DNA of 64,000 nt from an uncultured SAR86 cluster bacterium (GTDB taxonomy: Bacteria; Pseudomonadota; Gammaproteobacteria; Magnimaribacterales; AG-339-G14): the NCBI GenBank assembly GCA_902625415.1, contig CACOBG010000001.1, forward strand, positions 124,001 to 188,000. The letters are read 5' to 3'. How positions within the stretch are numbered: the first letter of the stretch is position 1; each line of letters starts with the position of its first letter. The translations under genes and the position numbers were made by a program. Shown here piece by piece: positions 33,018 to 41,946 of this stretch. The notes beneath the pieces are model-generated. The model saw only the letters and a program-made list of their open reading frames with translations, was not told the origin of the DNA and ran no database searches.

Positions 33018-36000
33018 TTTTTTTGTAGATCGTTATAAAGCTACATTCACATTCTTAACTTTTGTATTGGTTTGGGGATTTACTTCTATCATTCAGCTCC
33101 CTGCCTCAGCCTATTCAGATATCAATATCCCGTATGTATTTATTTCAACATACTACGATGGTGTTTCTGCTCAGGATGCAGAAAGACTTTTGACAAAACC
33201 TTTAGAGCAAAAATTAAAAACTGTCGATGAACTGGTAGATATTCAATCTTACAGTAGGCAAAGCATGTCTTATGTTATTTTAGAATTCCCGGTTGAATAT
33301 TCTAAAGATGAGGCTGTAAAAGATGTCAAAGATATTATTGATGAAGTTAAACAAGAGTTACCTTCAGAATCTGATGAACCTGTTGTAAAAGAATTCACTC
33401 TAGATGAGTATCCAATATTGGATATAAACCTCATTTCTAGTTCCTCAAACCGTAGAGAACTTTTAGCCTTTGCAAGGGAACTTCAAACGGCAGTCGAAAC
33501 AATTCCAGAAGTTCTAGAAGCCGATTTAAGAGGTGTTCCTGATGACCTCTTAGAAGCTACTATCGATAAAACTAAATTAGAAAGTTACAACGTATCTCCG
33601 AGAGATCTTTACAATGCGATTGGAGACGCAAATAGGGCAATTCCTGCAGGTGACTTAAGGTCATCCACAGGTAAGTTTTCCGTTTTAGTCCCTTCTGTTT
33701 TTGAGGACGTTAGCGATGTAGAGAACATTCCAATCATTGAGAATGATGGAAAAGTAATTACTCTTAAAGATTTAGTTACCTTAAGAAAAACTTTCAAAGA
33801 TAGAGATTCCTTCTCTAGAGTAAATGGCAAAGATGCTGTGACCTTATCGGTGATGAAAAGACAAGATGCTAAAGAAGTTGTAGCAGCAAAAAAAGTTAAT
33901 TTTGTTCTGGATGAATTTCGTCCTAATTTACCTAATGGAGTAGAAGTAATGATCACCCAAGACAGAACTGGTTGGTCCACAATGATGGTCGGTGAACTTG
34001 GAGGAAACATTCTCACTGCCTTAATTCTAGTAATGACGATTGTGGTTGGAACAATGGGTTTAAGATCTTCGACGATGGTGGCTATGGCAATTCCCACCTG
34101 CTTTCTTTTTGCTTCAATTTTTCTAGCTGCAATAGATTATAGTTTTAACTTTATGGTTTGTTTTGGTCTTTTAATATCTTTAGGTATGTTAATTGATGGT
34201 TGTGTTGTTGTTGTTGAATATGCTGACAGGAAAATGGCTGAAGGCTTGAATAGAATAGAAGCTTATAAGTTTTCTGCAAAAAGAATGTTTTGGCCAGTTA
34301 CGATTTCTATCGGAACAACGCTCTCAATATTTGTCCCAATGTTTTTTATGCCAGGTGTTTCAGGACAATTTTTAAGGCCGATGATAGTCACATTATTCAT
34401 TGTTTTGCTGGGATCTATTTTATATGCATTGGTCTTCACACCAGCAATTGGTTCTAGATTTGGAAATTTAGGAATTAGAAAGTCCAGAACTTTACAAAAT
34501 GCCAGTATTCTTGAAAATGGAGATCCTACAGAAATAGAAGGTATTACAGGGTTGTATGCAAGAGCTTTAACCAAAGTTATTCAGTCTCCAGGGAAGTTTA
34601 TAGTTTTTGTCTTACTAACCGTCACGACCATTTTTCTTTTGTATTCTCAACATGCCCCTGGAAGTAGATTTTTTATTGAGGAAGAACCAATTGAGATGGA
34701 GGTAAAAATCGAGGGTAGAGGAAGTTTCGGTGAATTAGAAAAACTTGGCTTCTTAAAAGAAATAGAAAATATAGTTTTAAGTATTCCTGGTCCAAACTCC
34801 ATTTCGTTGAACATGAATGGGGTTGGAGATCCAAGAGATAGAGGAAATTCTGATGAAATTGGAACTATATTTATCGAGATGCCTTTTGAAAAAGACTTAC
34901 AACGATCAGGCTGGGATGTCTATGACGAACTTATAGAAAAAACACAAGATATTCCCGGACTCGTAGTAAACGCAAAAATTAGAGAAAATGGTCCGCCTAC
35001 AGACTCTCCTATTGAGATAGATGTATTTGGTAAAGATTTCGACATGGTCACAGATGCAACTATTGCCTTGACAAACTATATGAAAGATTTTGTACCAGGT
35101 GCTAAAAATATCTATAACACCATTCCAACTAATCTTCTGAAATGGACCATCAAAATTGATAAGGAAAAGGCAAAACAATTTGGAGTTACTACTCAAGACA
35201 TAGGTGCTGCCATACAATTTATGACTGCAGGGGTAAAAGTAGGAGAATACAGGCCTGCAGAACTGGATGAAGAAGTTGAAATTAGAGTTAGATTTCCTGC
35301 TGACCAAAGAAGATTAGATCAGTTCAACGATCTAACTGTGAATACAAGATTTGGACAAGCTCCGTTAAGCAGTTTTGTAGAAGTTGTTCCAGCCTATATA
35401 CCCCCATCAATCAGAAGGGTTTCTGGCGAAAGAGCTTTTACGGTTGCGGCTGAATATCAAAAGGGAGCATTAGTGGAAGATGTTATTCCAAAAATTGAGC
35501 AATGGATTGCAGATAACAATGAATATGAGCGTCTACAATTTAGATTTGGCGGACAACAAGCTGAGTCAGATGCTAATGCAGCTTTTTTCTTATTTGCATT
35601 CATAGTCGGGATATTTTTGATGTCTATTTTATTAATGGTTCAACTTAATAGTTTTTACCAAGTATTTATAATTGTCTCAGCTGTAATTTTATCAACGGCT
35701 GGTGTTCAATTAGGTTATTTAGTTACTCAACAAATATCCAGTGCTTTGTTTACTAGTTTAGGAGTAATTGCATTGGCCGGAATTGTTGTAAACAACAATA
35801 TCGTTCTAGTTGATACCTACAATGTTATTTCAAAAGAAAATCCAAATTTATCCAGAGAACAAATTGTGGTTCGTACCGCAGCACAAAGATTAAGGCCTAT
35901 CATTTTAACAACAGCAACTACCGTTATTGGTTTATTACCATTAGCCTCAGGTATTGGAGTTGATTTTTATCAAAGGAATATTGAGATTGGTGGGAGAGTC

Positions 36001-36165
36001 TCTGAATGGTGGCAACCTATGTCGTTTGCCGTCGTTTGTGGTCTGACCTTTGCCTCAGCAATAACCTTGTTCTTAACTCCTTGTTGGCTTATGCTACCTG
36101 TATCTATAAGAAACACTTTTAATAACTTAAAAAACTCATTTTTAAAGGCAGCAAGTGAACGATAA
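33001..36165 (+). CDS. RND efflux transporter permease (AcrB/HAE family)
   Basis: Inner-membrane proton-driven pump, 1054 residues, with the usual twelve helices and two large periplasmic domains (about 35-330 and 555-860). The proton relay differs from AcrB: the Asp-Asp pair of helix 4 is Asp399-Gly400 ([18 protein letters not shown]), and where AcrB has Lys940 in helix 10 there is Asn931 ([13 protein letters not shown]). Other RND subfamilies also have single-Asp or Asn variants, so it may still use protons. It forms an operon with the adaptor and with xseB, which overlaps its last 11 bases. Substrate range cannot be read from sequence. Confidence 0.93.
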   Translation: MKTLIDFFVDRYKATFTFLTFVLVWGFTSIIQLPASAYSDINIPYVFISTYYDGVSAQDAERLLTKPLEQKLKTVDELVDIQSYSRQSMSYVILEFPVEYSKDEAVKDVKDIIDEVKQELPSESDEPVVKEFTLDEYPILDINLISSSSNRRELLAFARELQTAVETIPEVLEADLRGVPDDLLEATIDKTKLESYNVSPRDLYNAIGDANRAIPAGDLRSSTGKFSVLVPSVFEDVSDVENIPIIENDGKVITLKDLVTLRKTFKDRDSFSRVNGKDAVTLSVMKRQDAKEVVAAKKVNFVLDEFRPNLPNGVEVMITQDRTGWSTMMVGELGGNILTALILVMTIVVGTMGLRSSTMVAMAIPTCFLFASIFLAAIDYSFNFMVCFGLLISLGMLIDGCVVVVEYADRKMAEGLNRIEAYKFSAKRMFWPVTISIGTTLSIFVPMFFMPGVSGQFLRPMIVTLFIVLLGSILYALVFTPAIGSRFGNLGIRKSRTLQNASILENGDPTEIEGITGLYARALTKVIQSPGKFIVFVLLTVTTIFLLYSQHAPGSRFFIEEEPIEMEVKIEGRGSFGELEKLGFLKEIENIVLSIPGPNSISLNMNGVGDPRDRGNSDEIGTIFIEMPFEKDLQRSGWDVYDELIEKTQDIPGLVVNAKIRENGPPTDSPIEIDVFGKDFDMVTDATIALTNYMKDFVPGAKNIYNTIPTNLLKWTIKIDKEKAKQFGVTTQDIGAAIQFMTAGVKVGEYRPAELDEEVEIRVRFPADQRRLDQFNDLTVNTRFGQAPLSSFVEVVPAYIPPSIRRVSGERAFTVAAEYQKGALVEDVIPKIEQWIADNNEYERLQFRFGGQQAESDANAAFFLFAFIVGIFLMSILLMVQLNSFYQVFIIVSAVILSTAGVQLGYLVTQQISSALFTSLGVIALAGIVVNNNIVLVDTYNVISKENPNLSREQIVVRTAAQRLRPIILTTATTVIGLLPLASGIGVDFYQRNIEIGGRVSEWWQPMSFAVVCGLTFASAITLFLTPCWLMLPVSIRNTFNNLKNSFLKAASER

Positions 36166-36397
36166 TTCTAAAGAAAAAAGTTTAGATTTTGAAAAGTCTT
36201 TAGCGAAACTCGAAAATATTATTGAGGCGCTTGAAGATGGTGATTTACCCTTAAACGAATCAATAAAAACTTTTGAAGAGGGAGTAAAGTTAACTAAACA
36301 CTGTCAAGAACTTCTCACCAAAGCTGAATTGAAAATTCAAAAGCTTTTAGAAAAAGATGATGGCACGCTTGATCTAGAAGATTTTGATGAACAATAA
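36155..36397 (+). CDS. xseB: Exodeoxyribonuclease VII small subunit
   Basis: An 80-residue helical hairpin protein with [38 protein letters not shown] (about residues 8-45), the XseB signature, and an acidic tail. The start is GTG at 36155, inside the end of the RND pump gene. XseA is not in the window. It begins the conserved xseB-ispA-dxs order and overlaps ispA by 11 bases. Confidence 0.93.
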   Translation: MNDNSKEKSLDFEKSLAKLENIIEALEDGDLPLNESIKTFEEGVKLTKHCQELLTKAELKIQKLLEKDDGTLDLEDFDEQ

Positions 36398-37304
36398 TTC
36401 AAAAGTTTTAGATCTAAAAGACCTGCCCTTTTTAAACAAAAACTTAAAAAGGATCGATAAGTCTATTCTAAAATCTTTGCCTCCAAAAAATTATTCAAAA
36501 ATTTCCAAGGCTATTCATTATTCTGTTCTAAATGGTGGCAAAAGAATTAGACCGCAACTTGTTTTACTAATGGCTGAGGCTCTTAAAGTTGATGTAAGTC
36601 CAAAAACTATTGACTTAATGGCAGCTGCGGGAGAATTAATTCATTGTTACTCTTTGATACATGATGATCTGCCCTCAATGGATGATGATGATTTCAGAAG
36701 AGGCAAGCTTTCTTGTCATAAAAAATTTGATGAAGCTACAGCAATTTTAGCTGGAGATGCAATTCAACCTCTTGCATTAGAAATTTTGACAACCATTAAA
36801 GATGAAAAACTCAAGTCAGACCAAAAACTTAAAATCATAAATCTTTTTGCAAAAGCTTGTGGTCCAAAGGGAATGGTTGAAGGACAAAGTAGAGATTTAG
36901 CTGCAGAAGGAAAAAAAATTAACATTAAAGACTTGGATAAAATACATTATTTGAAGACGGGAAAGCTAATTGAAGCTTGTGTAGAGTCTATATGTATTCT
37001 TAAAGACGGGCTTTCAAAAAAAGACGCTAAAGCTTTTTTGAATTTTGCTAGAAAATTTGGATTAGCATTTCAAGTCAAGGATGATATTTTAGACATCCTT
37101 GGAGAAGAAAAGAAAATTGGCAAGCCTTTAAATTCTGATTCTAAAAAAAATAAAGCTACTTACCCAGCTATAATCGGCCTAAAAGCATCTCAAGAAAGAG
37201 CTGAAAAATTATGTTTTGATGCTTTAAAAATTTTATCGAAGCTCCCTTATAATACGAAGAATTTAGTTAAATTATCAAAATTTATAATTTTGAGAGATAA
37301 ATAA
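36387..37304 (+). CDS. ispA: Farnesyl diphosphate synthase
   Basis: Condenses IPP and DMAPP to farnesyl diphosphate for ubiquinone side chains and undecaprenol. The 305 residues have the first aspartate-rich motif in [16 protein letters not shown] and the second in [12 protein letters not shown], with [11 protein letters not shown] near the start and YLKTGKLI in the middle. The bulky residue pattern before the first motif (HCYSLIHDD) fits C15 chain length. An extra TTG codon upstream (36384) is ignored. Its TAA shares a base with the dxs ATG. Confidence 0.94.
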   Translation: MNNNSKVLDLKDLPFLNKNLKRIDKSILKSLPPKNYSKISKAIHYSVLNGGKRIRPQLVLLMAEALKVDVSPKTIDLMAAAGELIHCYSLIHDDLPSMDDDDFRRGKLSCHKKFDEATAILAGDAIQPLALEILTTIKDEKLKSDQKLKIINLFAKACGPKGMVEGQSRDLAAEGKKINIKDLDKIHYLKTGKLIEACVESICILKDGLSKKDAKAFLNFARKFGLAFQVKDDILDILGEEKKIGKPLNSDSKKNKATYPAIIGLKASQERAEKLCFDALKILSKLPYNTKNLVKLSKFIILRDK

Positions 37305-39196
37305 TGAAGATTTATTCAGAAATTCCAAAATCTCTTCCTCTCACGCCATTGCTCGATAAAGTTAACTATCCTACTGATTTAAAGCAATTAAGCAAAAAGG
37401 AAATCCATCAGCTAGCTGACGAATTAAGAGAGTATTTGATTTATTCTGTTGCTAAAAGTGGCGGTCATTTTGGGGCTGGTCTGGGCGTAATAGAACTAAC
37501 CGTTGCCCTACACTACATCTTTAATGCTCCCGAAGATAACTTAATCTGGGATGTTGGTCATCAAAGTTATCCGCATAAAATCATAACAGGCAGAAAAAAA
37601 GAAATTTCTACTATTCGATCAAAAGACGGTTTGCATCCTTTTACAAATATAGAGGAAAGTGTTTATGATTCTTTTGGTACAGGTCATTCAAGCACTTCAA
37701 TAAGTGCGGCTTTGGGTATGGCTATCGCAAAACCTGAAAGAAACCATGTCGCAATAATTGGCGACGGCGCAATGACCGCTGGCATGGCATACGAAGCTTT
37801 AGCTCATGCAGGCTCATTAGACTCTGATATTTTAGTGATCTTAAATGATAACAGCATGTCAATTTCCAAAAATATTGGAGGTTTCTCAAACTATCTAGCA
37901 AGAATTTGGGCAAGCAAATTTTACACTTCGATCAGAGAAGGAGGAAAAACAGCCTTAAGATTTATTCCATCTGCCAAAAACTTTGCCAAAAGAGCAGAAA
38001 CTCATTTCAAAGGTATGTTGGCGCCTGGAACTCTTTTTGAGGAATTGGGATTTAATTATATTGGGCCAATGGACGGCCATAACCTAAATGAGATGCTCAG
38101 AACTTTGAAAAATTTAAAAAACCTTAAGGGCCCAAAACTTTTGCATTTAATTACTACAAAAGGAAAAGGCTTTTCACCAGCAGAAAAAAATCCAATTGGA
38201 TTTCATGCTTTAAATAAAATCGAAACAAATACAAAAAAAACAAATGGAAAAAAATACTCCAAAGTTTTCGGTGATTGGCTCTCAAAAAAAGTTGAAGAAG
38301 GCGATGATGATTTGGTAGCAATTACTCCAGCAATGTCAGAAGGATCAGGCATGAATGATTTTGCAAAAAAGAATCCAGATAAGTTTTACGACGTTGCAAT
38401 CGCTGAACAACACAGTATGACTTTTGCCGCAGGTTTGGCTAAAGAAGGAAAAAAACCAATTCTTGCTATCTATTCCACATTTTTACAAAGAGCATACGAT
38501 CAATTAATCCATGATGTCGCTTTGCAAAAATTAGATGTGACTTTGGCTATTGATAGAGCCGGTTTCGTAGGTGGAGATGGCGCGACGCATGCAGGTATTT
38601 TTGATGTTTCGTTTTTAAGATGTATTCCAAATATTATCATTATGAGTCCTTCAGACGAAAACGAATGTTGGAAAATGCTTTCGACTGGATACAATTATTC
38701 GGGTCCTGCAGCAATTAGGTATCCTAGAGGAGAAGGCCCTGGTGCAGAAATTTATGAAAATTTTGATTTACTAGAAATTGGTAAAGCGAGAGTGATTAAT
38801 GAATCGTCGTCCGATTTGGTTATTTTCTCTTTTGGAAATATGTTGGATTTATCAAAGGAAATTGCAGATCAAATAAATTGTTCGTTGGTGGACATGAGAT
38901 TTATTAAACCTCTTGATGAGGAACTAATTGAAAGATGCGCCAAAACATACAAACACATTATCACGATTGAAGAAAATGTAATAACTGGTGGAGCTGGTTC
39001 AGCGGTAAATGAATTCCTTGCTGAAATAGGATATTCGGAAAAACTTAAAATCTTTGGTATCCCTGACGAATTTCCAATAGTAGGTTCTCAAGAAGACCAG
39101 AGAGACGCAGCAGGCTTAACCAAAAACAAAATTTTAAAATCGCTTGCTTCAGAGTTGAACTTAGAAGATTTGGAAAAAAAAGTTTCCGCCCAATAG
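37304..39196 (+). CDS. dxs: 1-deoxy-D-xylulose-5-phosphate synthase
   Basis: Thiamine-diphosphate enzyme starting the MEP isoprenoid pathway, 630 residues. It shows WDVGHQSYPHKIITGR, the ThDP/Mg motif GDGAMTAGMAYEALAHAG with LNDNSMSIS, EELGFNYIGPMDGHN, DVAIAEQHSMTFAAGLA with the catalytic glutamate, and AIRYPRGEGPG. Length is normal. Translation follows ispA directly (TAATG). Its last 36 bases overlap the end of pgpA on the other strand. Both dxs and thiL depend on thiamine, as product use and kinase respectively. Confidence 0.97.
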   Translation: MKIYSEIPKSLPLTPLLDKVNYPTDLKQLSKKEIHQLADELREYLIYSVAKSGGHFGAGLGVIELTVALHYIFNAPEDNLIWDVGHQSYPHKIITGRKKEISTIRSKDGLHPFTNIEESVYDSFGTGHSSTSISAALGMAIAKPERNHVAIIGDGAMTAGMAYEALAHAGSLDSDILVILNDNSMSISKNIGGFSNYLARIWASKFYTSIREGGKTALRFIPSAKNFAKRAETHFKGMLAPGTLFEELGFNYIGPMDGHNLNEMLRTLKNLKNLKGPKLLHLITTKGKGFSPAEKNPIGFHALNKIETNTKKTNGKKYSKVFGDWLSKKVEEGDDDLVAITPAMSEGSGMNDFAKKNPDKFYDVAIAEQHSMTFAAGLAKEGKKPILAIYSTFLQRAYDQLIHDVALQKLDVTLAIDRAGFVGGDGATHAGIFDVSFLRCIPNIIIMSPSDENECWKMLSTGYNYSGPAAIRYPRGEGPGAEIYENFDLLEIGKARVINESSSDLVIFSFGNMLDLSKEIADQINCSLVDMRFIKPLDEELIERCAKTYKHIITIEENVITGGAGSAVNEFLAEIGYSEKLKIFGIPDEFPIVGSQEDQRDAAGLTKNKILKSLASELNLEDLEKKVSAQ

Positions 39197-39685
39197 AGTC
39201 AAGCCAGCAAAAACACCGGCTACTAAATCATCTAAAACAATCCCAAAACCCGATTTAAATTTGTTATCAATAAAAGAAATTGGATGAGGTTTTAAAATAT
39301 CAAAAAAACGAAAAAGAAGAATCAAAATAAATGCCGCTAAATAAGACTCTTTTTGCCATTCTAGCGTTGAAAAATTGTATATTCCTAAAATAGGTATGAA
39401 TAAAAAAGATAGTCCTGACCCTGCTACCTCATCAATCACTATCATTTTGTGATCCTTCTCATCTAAATCTTTAGATACAATTTCACAAATAATTATTGAT
39501 ACAATAGAAAAAAAAATAAAAATAATAAAATAAAGCAAGAAACTAATCTGCGCATAAATTAAACCGAAAAATAAAAAAAGTGCTGCAAATGAACCCCAAG
39601 TTCCAGGAGCTTTAGGTAAAAGACCTACTCCAAAAAAAGTAGAGGATAAGTGAGAAAATTTTTTTAAATCTGGGAATTTATTCAT
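39161..39685 (-). CDS. pgpA: Phosphatidylglycerophosphatase A
   Basis: Membrane phosphatase that makes phosphatidylglycerol after PgsA. The 174 residues contain GLLPKAPGTWGSFAAL, IDEVAGSGLSFLF (usual form VDEVVGQ) and FRFFDILKPHPISFIDNK followed by GFGIVLDDLVAGV, all PgpA hallmarks, with about three to four membrane helices. It overlaps the preceding thiL by 8 bases and the convergent dxs by 36 bases. The thiL-pgpA pair is conserved in gammaproteobacteria. Confidence 0.95.
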   Translation of the reverse strand: MNKFPDLKKFSHLSSTFFGVGLLPKAPGTWGSFAALFLFFGLIYAQISFLLYFIIFIFFSIVSIIICEIVSKDLDEKDHKMIVIDEVAGSGLSFLFIPILGIYNFSTLEWQKESYLAAFILILLFRFFDILKPHPISFIDNKFKSGFGIVLDDLVAGVFAGLTLLGGNFFFQIF

Positions 39686-40631
39686 GATTTAAGTGATTAT
39701 AACTTTTTCTCTTCAATTGAATTTCTTTAGTTCCTTGAAAAATCTTTATTCCTTTATCTCTAGTGATTGTTCCAATTTTGAATTTTTTAATTTTTAGCTT
39801 TTTCAAGATTCCGTCTAGTGTGGTCTCTTTATTTTTAGGGACAGTAAAACAAAGTTCATAGTCGTCACCCCAAGTTAAGGCATCTTTAAAGGATCCTTCG
39901 TGAGGTATCGAATCAACATAAATTCTTGCCCCCAATTTGCTTTGCTGACAAATATGTCCTAAATCTCCAATCAAGCCGTCCGAAATATCAATGCAACTAT
40001 TAGCAATTCCACTTAAATTTTTTCCAAGCGTAGTCTGAATCTTGGGTTTGAGAAACTTGTTGCGGTATTTTTTTTCTAATGAACTAAGGTTTTTTTTCTT
40101 TGACTTTATTACCTTCAATCCTAATTTGGCAGTGCCCAAAGTACCGCTGACATATATAGCGTCTCCTTCTTTCGCTCCATGCCTAGACAGAAATTGATCA
40201 GAATTAATTTCGCCACATACACCCACCGAAACAGAACATTCTTTTCCTTTTACTAAGTCTCCCCCGATAATCGGTACTTGATATTTTCTAGTGAAAAGTC
40301 TCACACCTTTAGCAAATTCTTGTAACCAGCTGATCTCTTTGCTTGGCGTTACAAGGCTAATAGAAAGCCATTTAAGAGTCCCTCCGCAGGCTGGAATATC
40401 GCTTACTGCAACAGAGCAGGATCTGTAAGCAATTAGATCGGGTGCTAAATCTTTAGGAAAATGAATATCAGAAACTGAGACGTCCGTAGAAAAAATTAAA
40501 TCTGTATATTTTGTCGAGAAAAGACCAGCATCGTCACCTGGCCCAATCAAAATTCCTGAGGAGTCGTTATATTGACTCCCCAAGTTTTTAAAGTATTTTT
40601 GAAGGACTAAAAATTCATCCGATTCTTTCAT
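39678..40631 (-). CDS. thiL: Thiamine-monophosphate kinase
   Basis: Makes thiamine diphosphate from thiamine monophosphate. The 317 residues carry IGPGDDAGLF, STDVSVSDIHFP, AVSDIPACGG, IIGGDLVKGKE, DISDGLIGDLGHIC and WGDDYELCFTVP, the AIR synthase-related ATP-binding pattern with its metal aspartates. No ribosome site precedes the ATG; instead the start codon sits in the 7-base loop of a perfect 10-bp hairpin (40617-40643). It begins 18 bases after the thiolase stop. It normally follows nusB, which here is near 51.5 kb. Confidence 0.95.
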   Translation of the reverse strand: MKESDEFLVLQKYFKNLGSQYNDSSGILIGPGDDAGLFSTKYTDLIFSTDVSVSDIHFPKDLAPDLIAYRSCSVAVSDIPACGGTLKWLSISLVTPSKEISWLQEFAKGVRLFTRKYQVPIIGGDLVKGKECSVSVGVCGEINSDQFLSRHGAKEGDAIYVSGTLGTAKLGLKVIKSKKKNLSSLEKKYRNKFLKPKIQTTLGKNLSGIANSCIDISDGLIGDLGHICQQSKLGARIYVDSIPHEGSFKDALTWGDDYELCFTVPKNKETTLDGILKKLKIKKFKIGTITRDKGIKIFQGTKEIQLKRKSYNHLNHE

Positions 40632-40643
40632 TTAGAATCGGAT
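40617..40643 (-). promoter_or_regulatory. Perfect 10-bp hairpin with the thiL start codon in its loop
   Basis: Plus-strand arms ATCCGATTCT (40617-40626) and AGAATCGGAT (40634-40643) are exact reverse complements around the loop TTCATTT, which on the minus strand is AAATGAA and contains the thiL ATG. On the minus strand the stem is followed after GAA by TTTTT. It therefore resembles an intrinsic terminator or attenuator after the thiolase gene and could also control thiL initiation. The right arm is thiL codons 3-5. Confidence 0.6.
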
Positions 40644-40649
40644 AAATAA

Positions 40650-41843
40650 TTAAGAATTGTAAGCTTCAAAGAGGCCTGTGGCTCCCATACCACCACCAAC
40701 ACACATAGTTACGATACCGTATTTACCGCCTCTTCTATTGAGTTCTCTAGCAACATGGCCTACTTGGCGCGAGCCTGTCATACCAAAAGGATGTCCGATA
40801 GAAATAGAACCACCATTGACATTTAGTTTGTCACTTGGAAGGCCGAGCTTATCTCTGATATAAACTACTTGAGAAGCAAATGCTTCATTAAGCTCCCAAA
40901 GATCGATATCTTCTAGTTTTAAATCAGCTGATTTTAAAAGCTTAGGAATGGAATAAACAGGACCAATTCCCATTTCATCCGGTTGACAACCGACCACTGT
41001 AAAACCTCTGAAATAAAGTTTTGGTTCAAGTCCTAATTCTTTAGCTTTGTCTTCACTCATCACCAAAGTAACTGATGCACCATCGGATAATTGCGAGGAA
41101 TTTCCAGCTGTTACTGACCCATTCTCAGGATCAAAAACAGGTTTCAAGGAAGATAGACCTTCGATAGTAGTTTCTGGACGGTTACAGTCATCACGATCTA
41201 CGGTTACTTCTACGTCTTTTTCCTCTCCGGATTCTTTGTTGACCAATTTCATTACAGTATCCATTGGCACAATTTCATCATCGTAGTAGCCTGCTTCTTG
41301 TGCAGCTGCTGTTCTTTGTTGACTGGATAAAGCATACTCATCTTGAGCTTCTCTGGTGACGTTGTAACGCTTAGCTACACATTCAGCAGTTTGTCCCATA
41401 GCGTGGTAAATTCCAGGAACGTCAGCGGCAAGCTTGTCATTTACATACATGTGCATGTTGGTATTACCCTGGGTAGTGGATATTGACTCCACACCGCCTG
41501 CAATAATGCAATCGCTAAAGCCACTTTGAACTTGAGTAGCTGCCATAGCAACAGTTTGCAATCCAGACGAACAATATCTATTCACAGTTGTTCCTCCAAC
41601 TTCAATTGGTAAATTGGACAACACTGCAACATTTCTTGCTATGTTATGTCCTTGGGCTCCCTCTGGTGCTCCGCAACCCAATATCATATCTTCCACCATA
41701 GAGGGATCCAGTCCTGGATTTCTCTCTAAAAGCGCATTTACTAGGTGGGCTGTCATATTGTCGGCTCTAGTTTGATTAAAACCTCCTCTGAACGATTTAG
41801 CTAATCCAGTGCGGACGCTATCAACGATTACTACGTTTCTCAT
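40650..41843 (-). CDS. Acetyl-CoA acyltransferase (thiolase)
   Basis: Type II thiolase of 397 residues, biosynthetic or degradative. Acylation cysteine 91 is in VNRYCSSGLQTVAMA; the catalytic histidine lies in NVNGGSISIGHPFGMTGSR and the second cysteine in IVTMCVGGGMGATGLFE; NEAFASQV is also present. This pattern fits acetyl-CoA C-acyltransferases of fatty-acid degradation (FadA/FadI-like) or acetoacetyl-CoA thiolases, which are hard to separate by eye. It has its own promoter and a good AGGAG ribosome site. No beta-oxidation partner gene lies beside it; an acyl-CoA synthetase is at 56.8 kb. Confidence 0.92.
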   Translation of the reverse strand: MRNVVIVDSVRTGLAKSFRGGFNQTRADNMTAHLVNALLERNPGLDPSMVEDMILGCGAPEGAQGHNIARNVAVLSNLPIEVGGTTVNRYCSSGLQTVAMAATQVQSGFSDCIIAGGVESISTTQGNTNMHMYVNDKLAADVPGIYHAMGQTAECVAKRYNVTREAQDEYALSSQQRTAAAQEAGYYDDEIVPMDTVMKLVNKESGEEKDVEVTVDRDDCNRPETTIEGLSSLKPVFDPENGSVTAGNSSQLSDGASVTLVMSEDKAKELGLEPKLYFRGFTVVGCQPDEMGIGPVYSIPKLLKSADLKLEDIDLWELNEAFASQVVYIRDKLGLPSDKLNVNGGSISIGHPFGMTGSRQVGHVARELNRRGGKYGIVTMCVGGGMGATGLFEAYNS

Positions 41844-41869
41844 AAAATCTCCTATTTATTAGTTCTAGA

Positions 41870-41875
41870 ATTATA
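41870..41875 (-). promoter_or_regulatory. Thiolase -10 element
   Basis: A TATAAT on the minus strand in the gap between the TonB receptor terminator and the thiolase gene. The start point near 41863 leaves a leader of about 20 bases that contains AGGAG 8 bases before the ATG. The -35 (TAGATA) is weak. Confidence 0.5.
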
Positions 41876-41906
41876 AAGATTAATTAATATTTTATCTAAC
41901 ATAAAA

Positions 41907-41930
41907 AAACCCTTGCCGGAGCAAGGGTTT
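41907..41930 (-). terminator. Strong intrinsic terminator after the TonB receptor gene
   Basis: AAACCCTTGC (41907-41916), loop CGGA, GCAAGGGTTT (41921-41930): a perfect GC-rich stem flanked by A-runs and T-runs, so it can act in both directions. It lies 16 bases beyond the receptor stop codon on the minus strand and separates it from the thiolase promoter. Confidence 0.93.
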
Positions 41931-41946
41931 TTTTTATTAAGTCTTT

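Noticed and set aside
33609-34097. A 162-codon minus-strand open frame inside the RND pump
   Set aside because: Antisense shadow with no recognisable domain; the sense protein is continuous and well matched.
34906-35307. A 133-codon minus-strand open frame inside the RND pump
   Set aside because: Antisense shadow of a clear pump gene, rich in Cys, Phe and Tyr, with no family resemblance.
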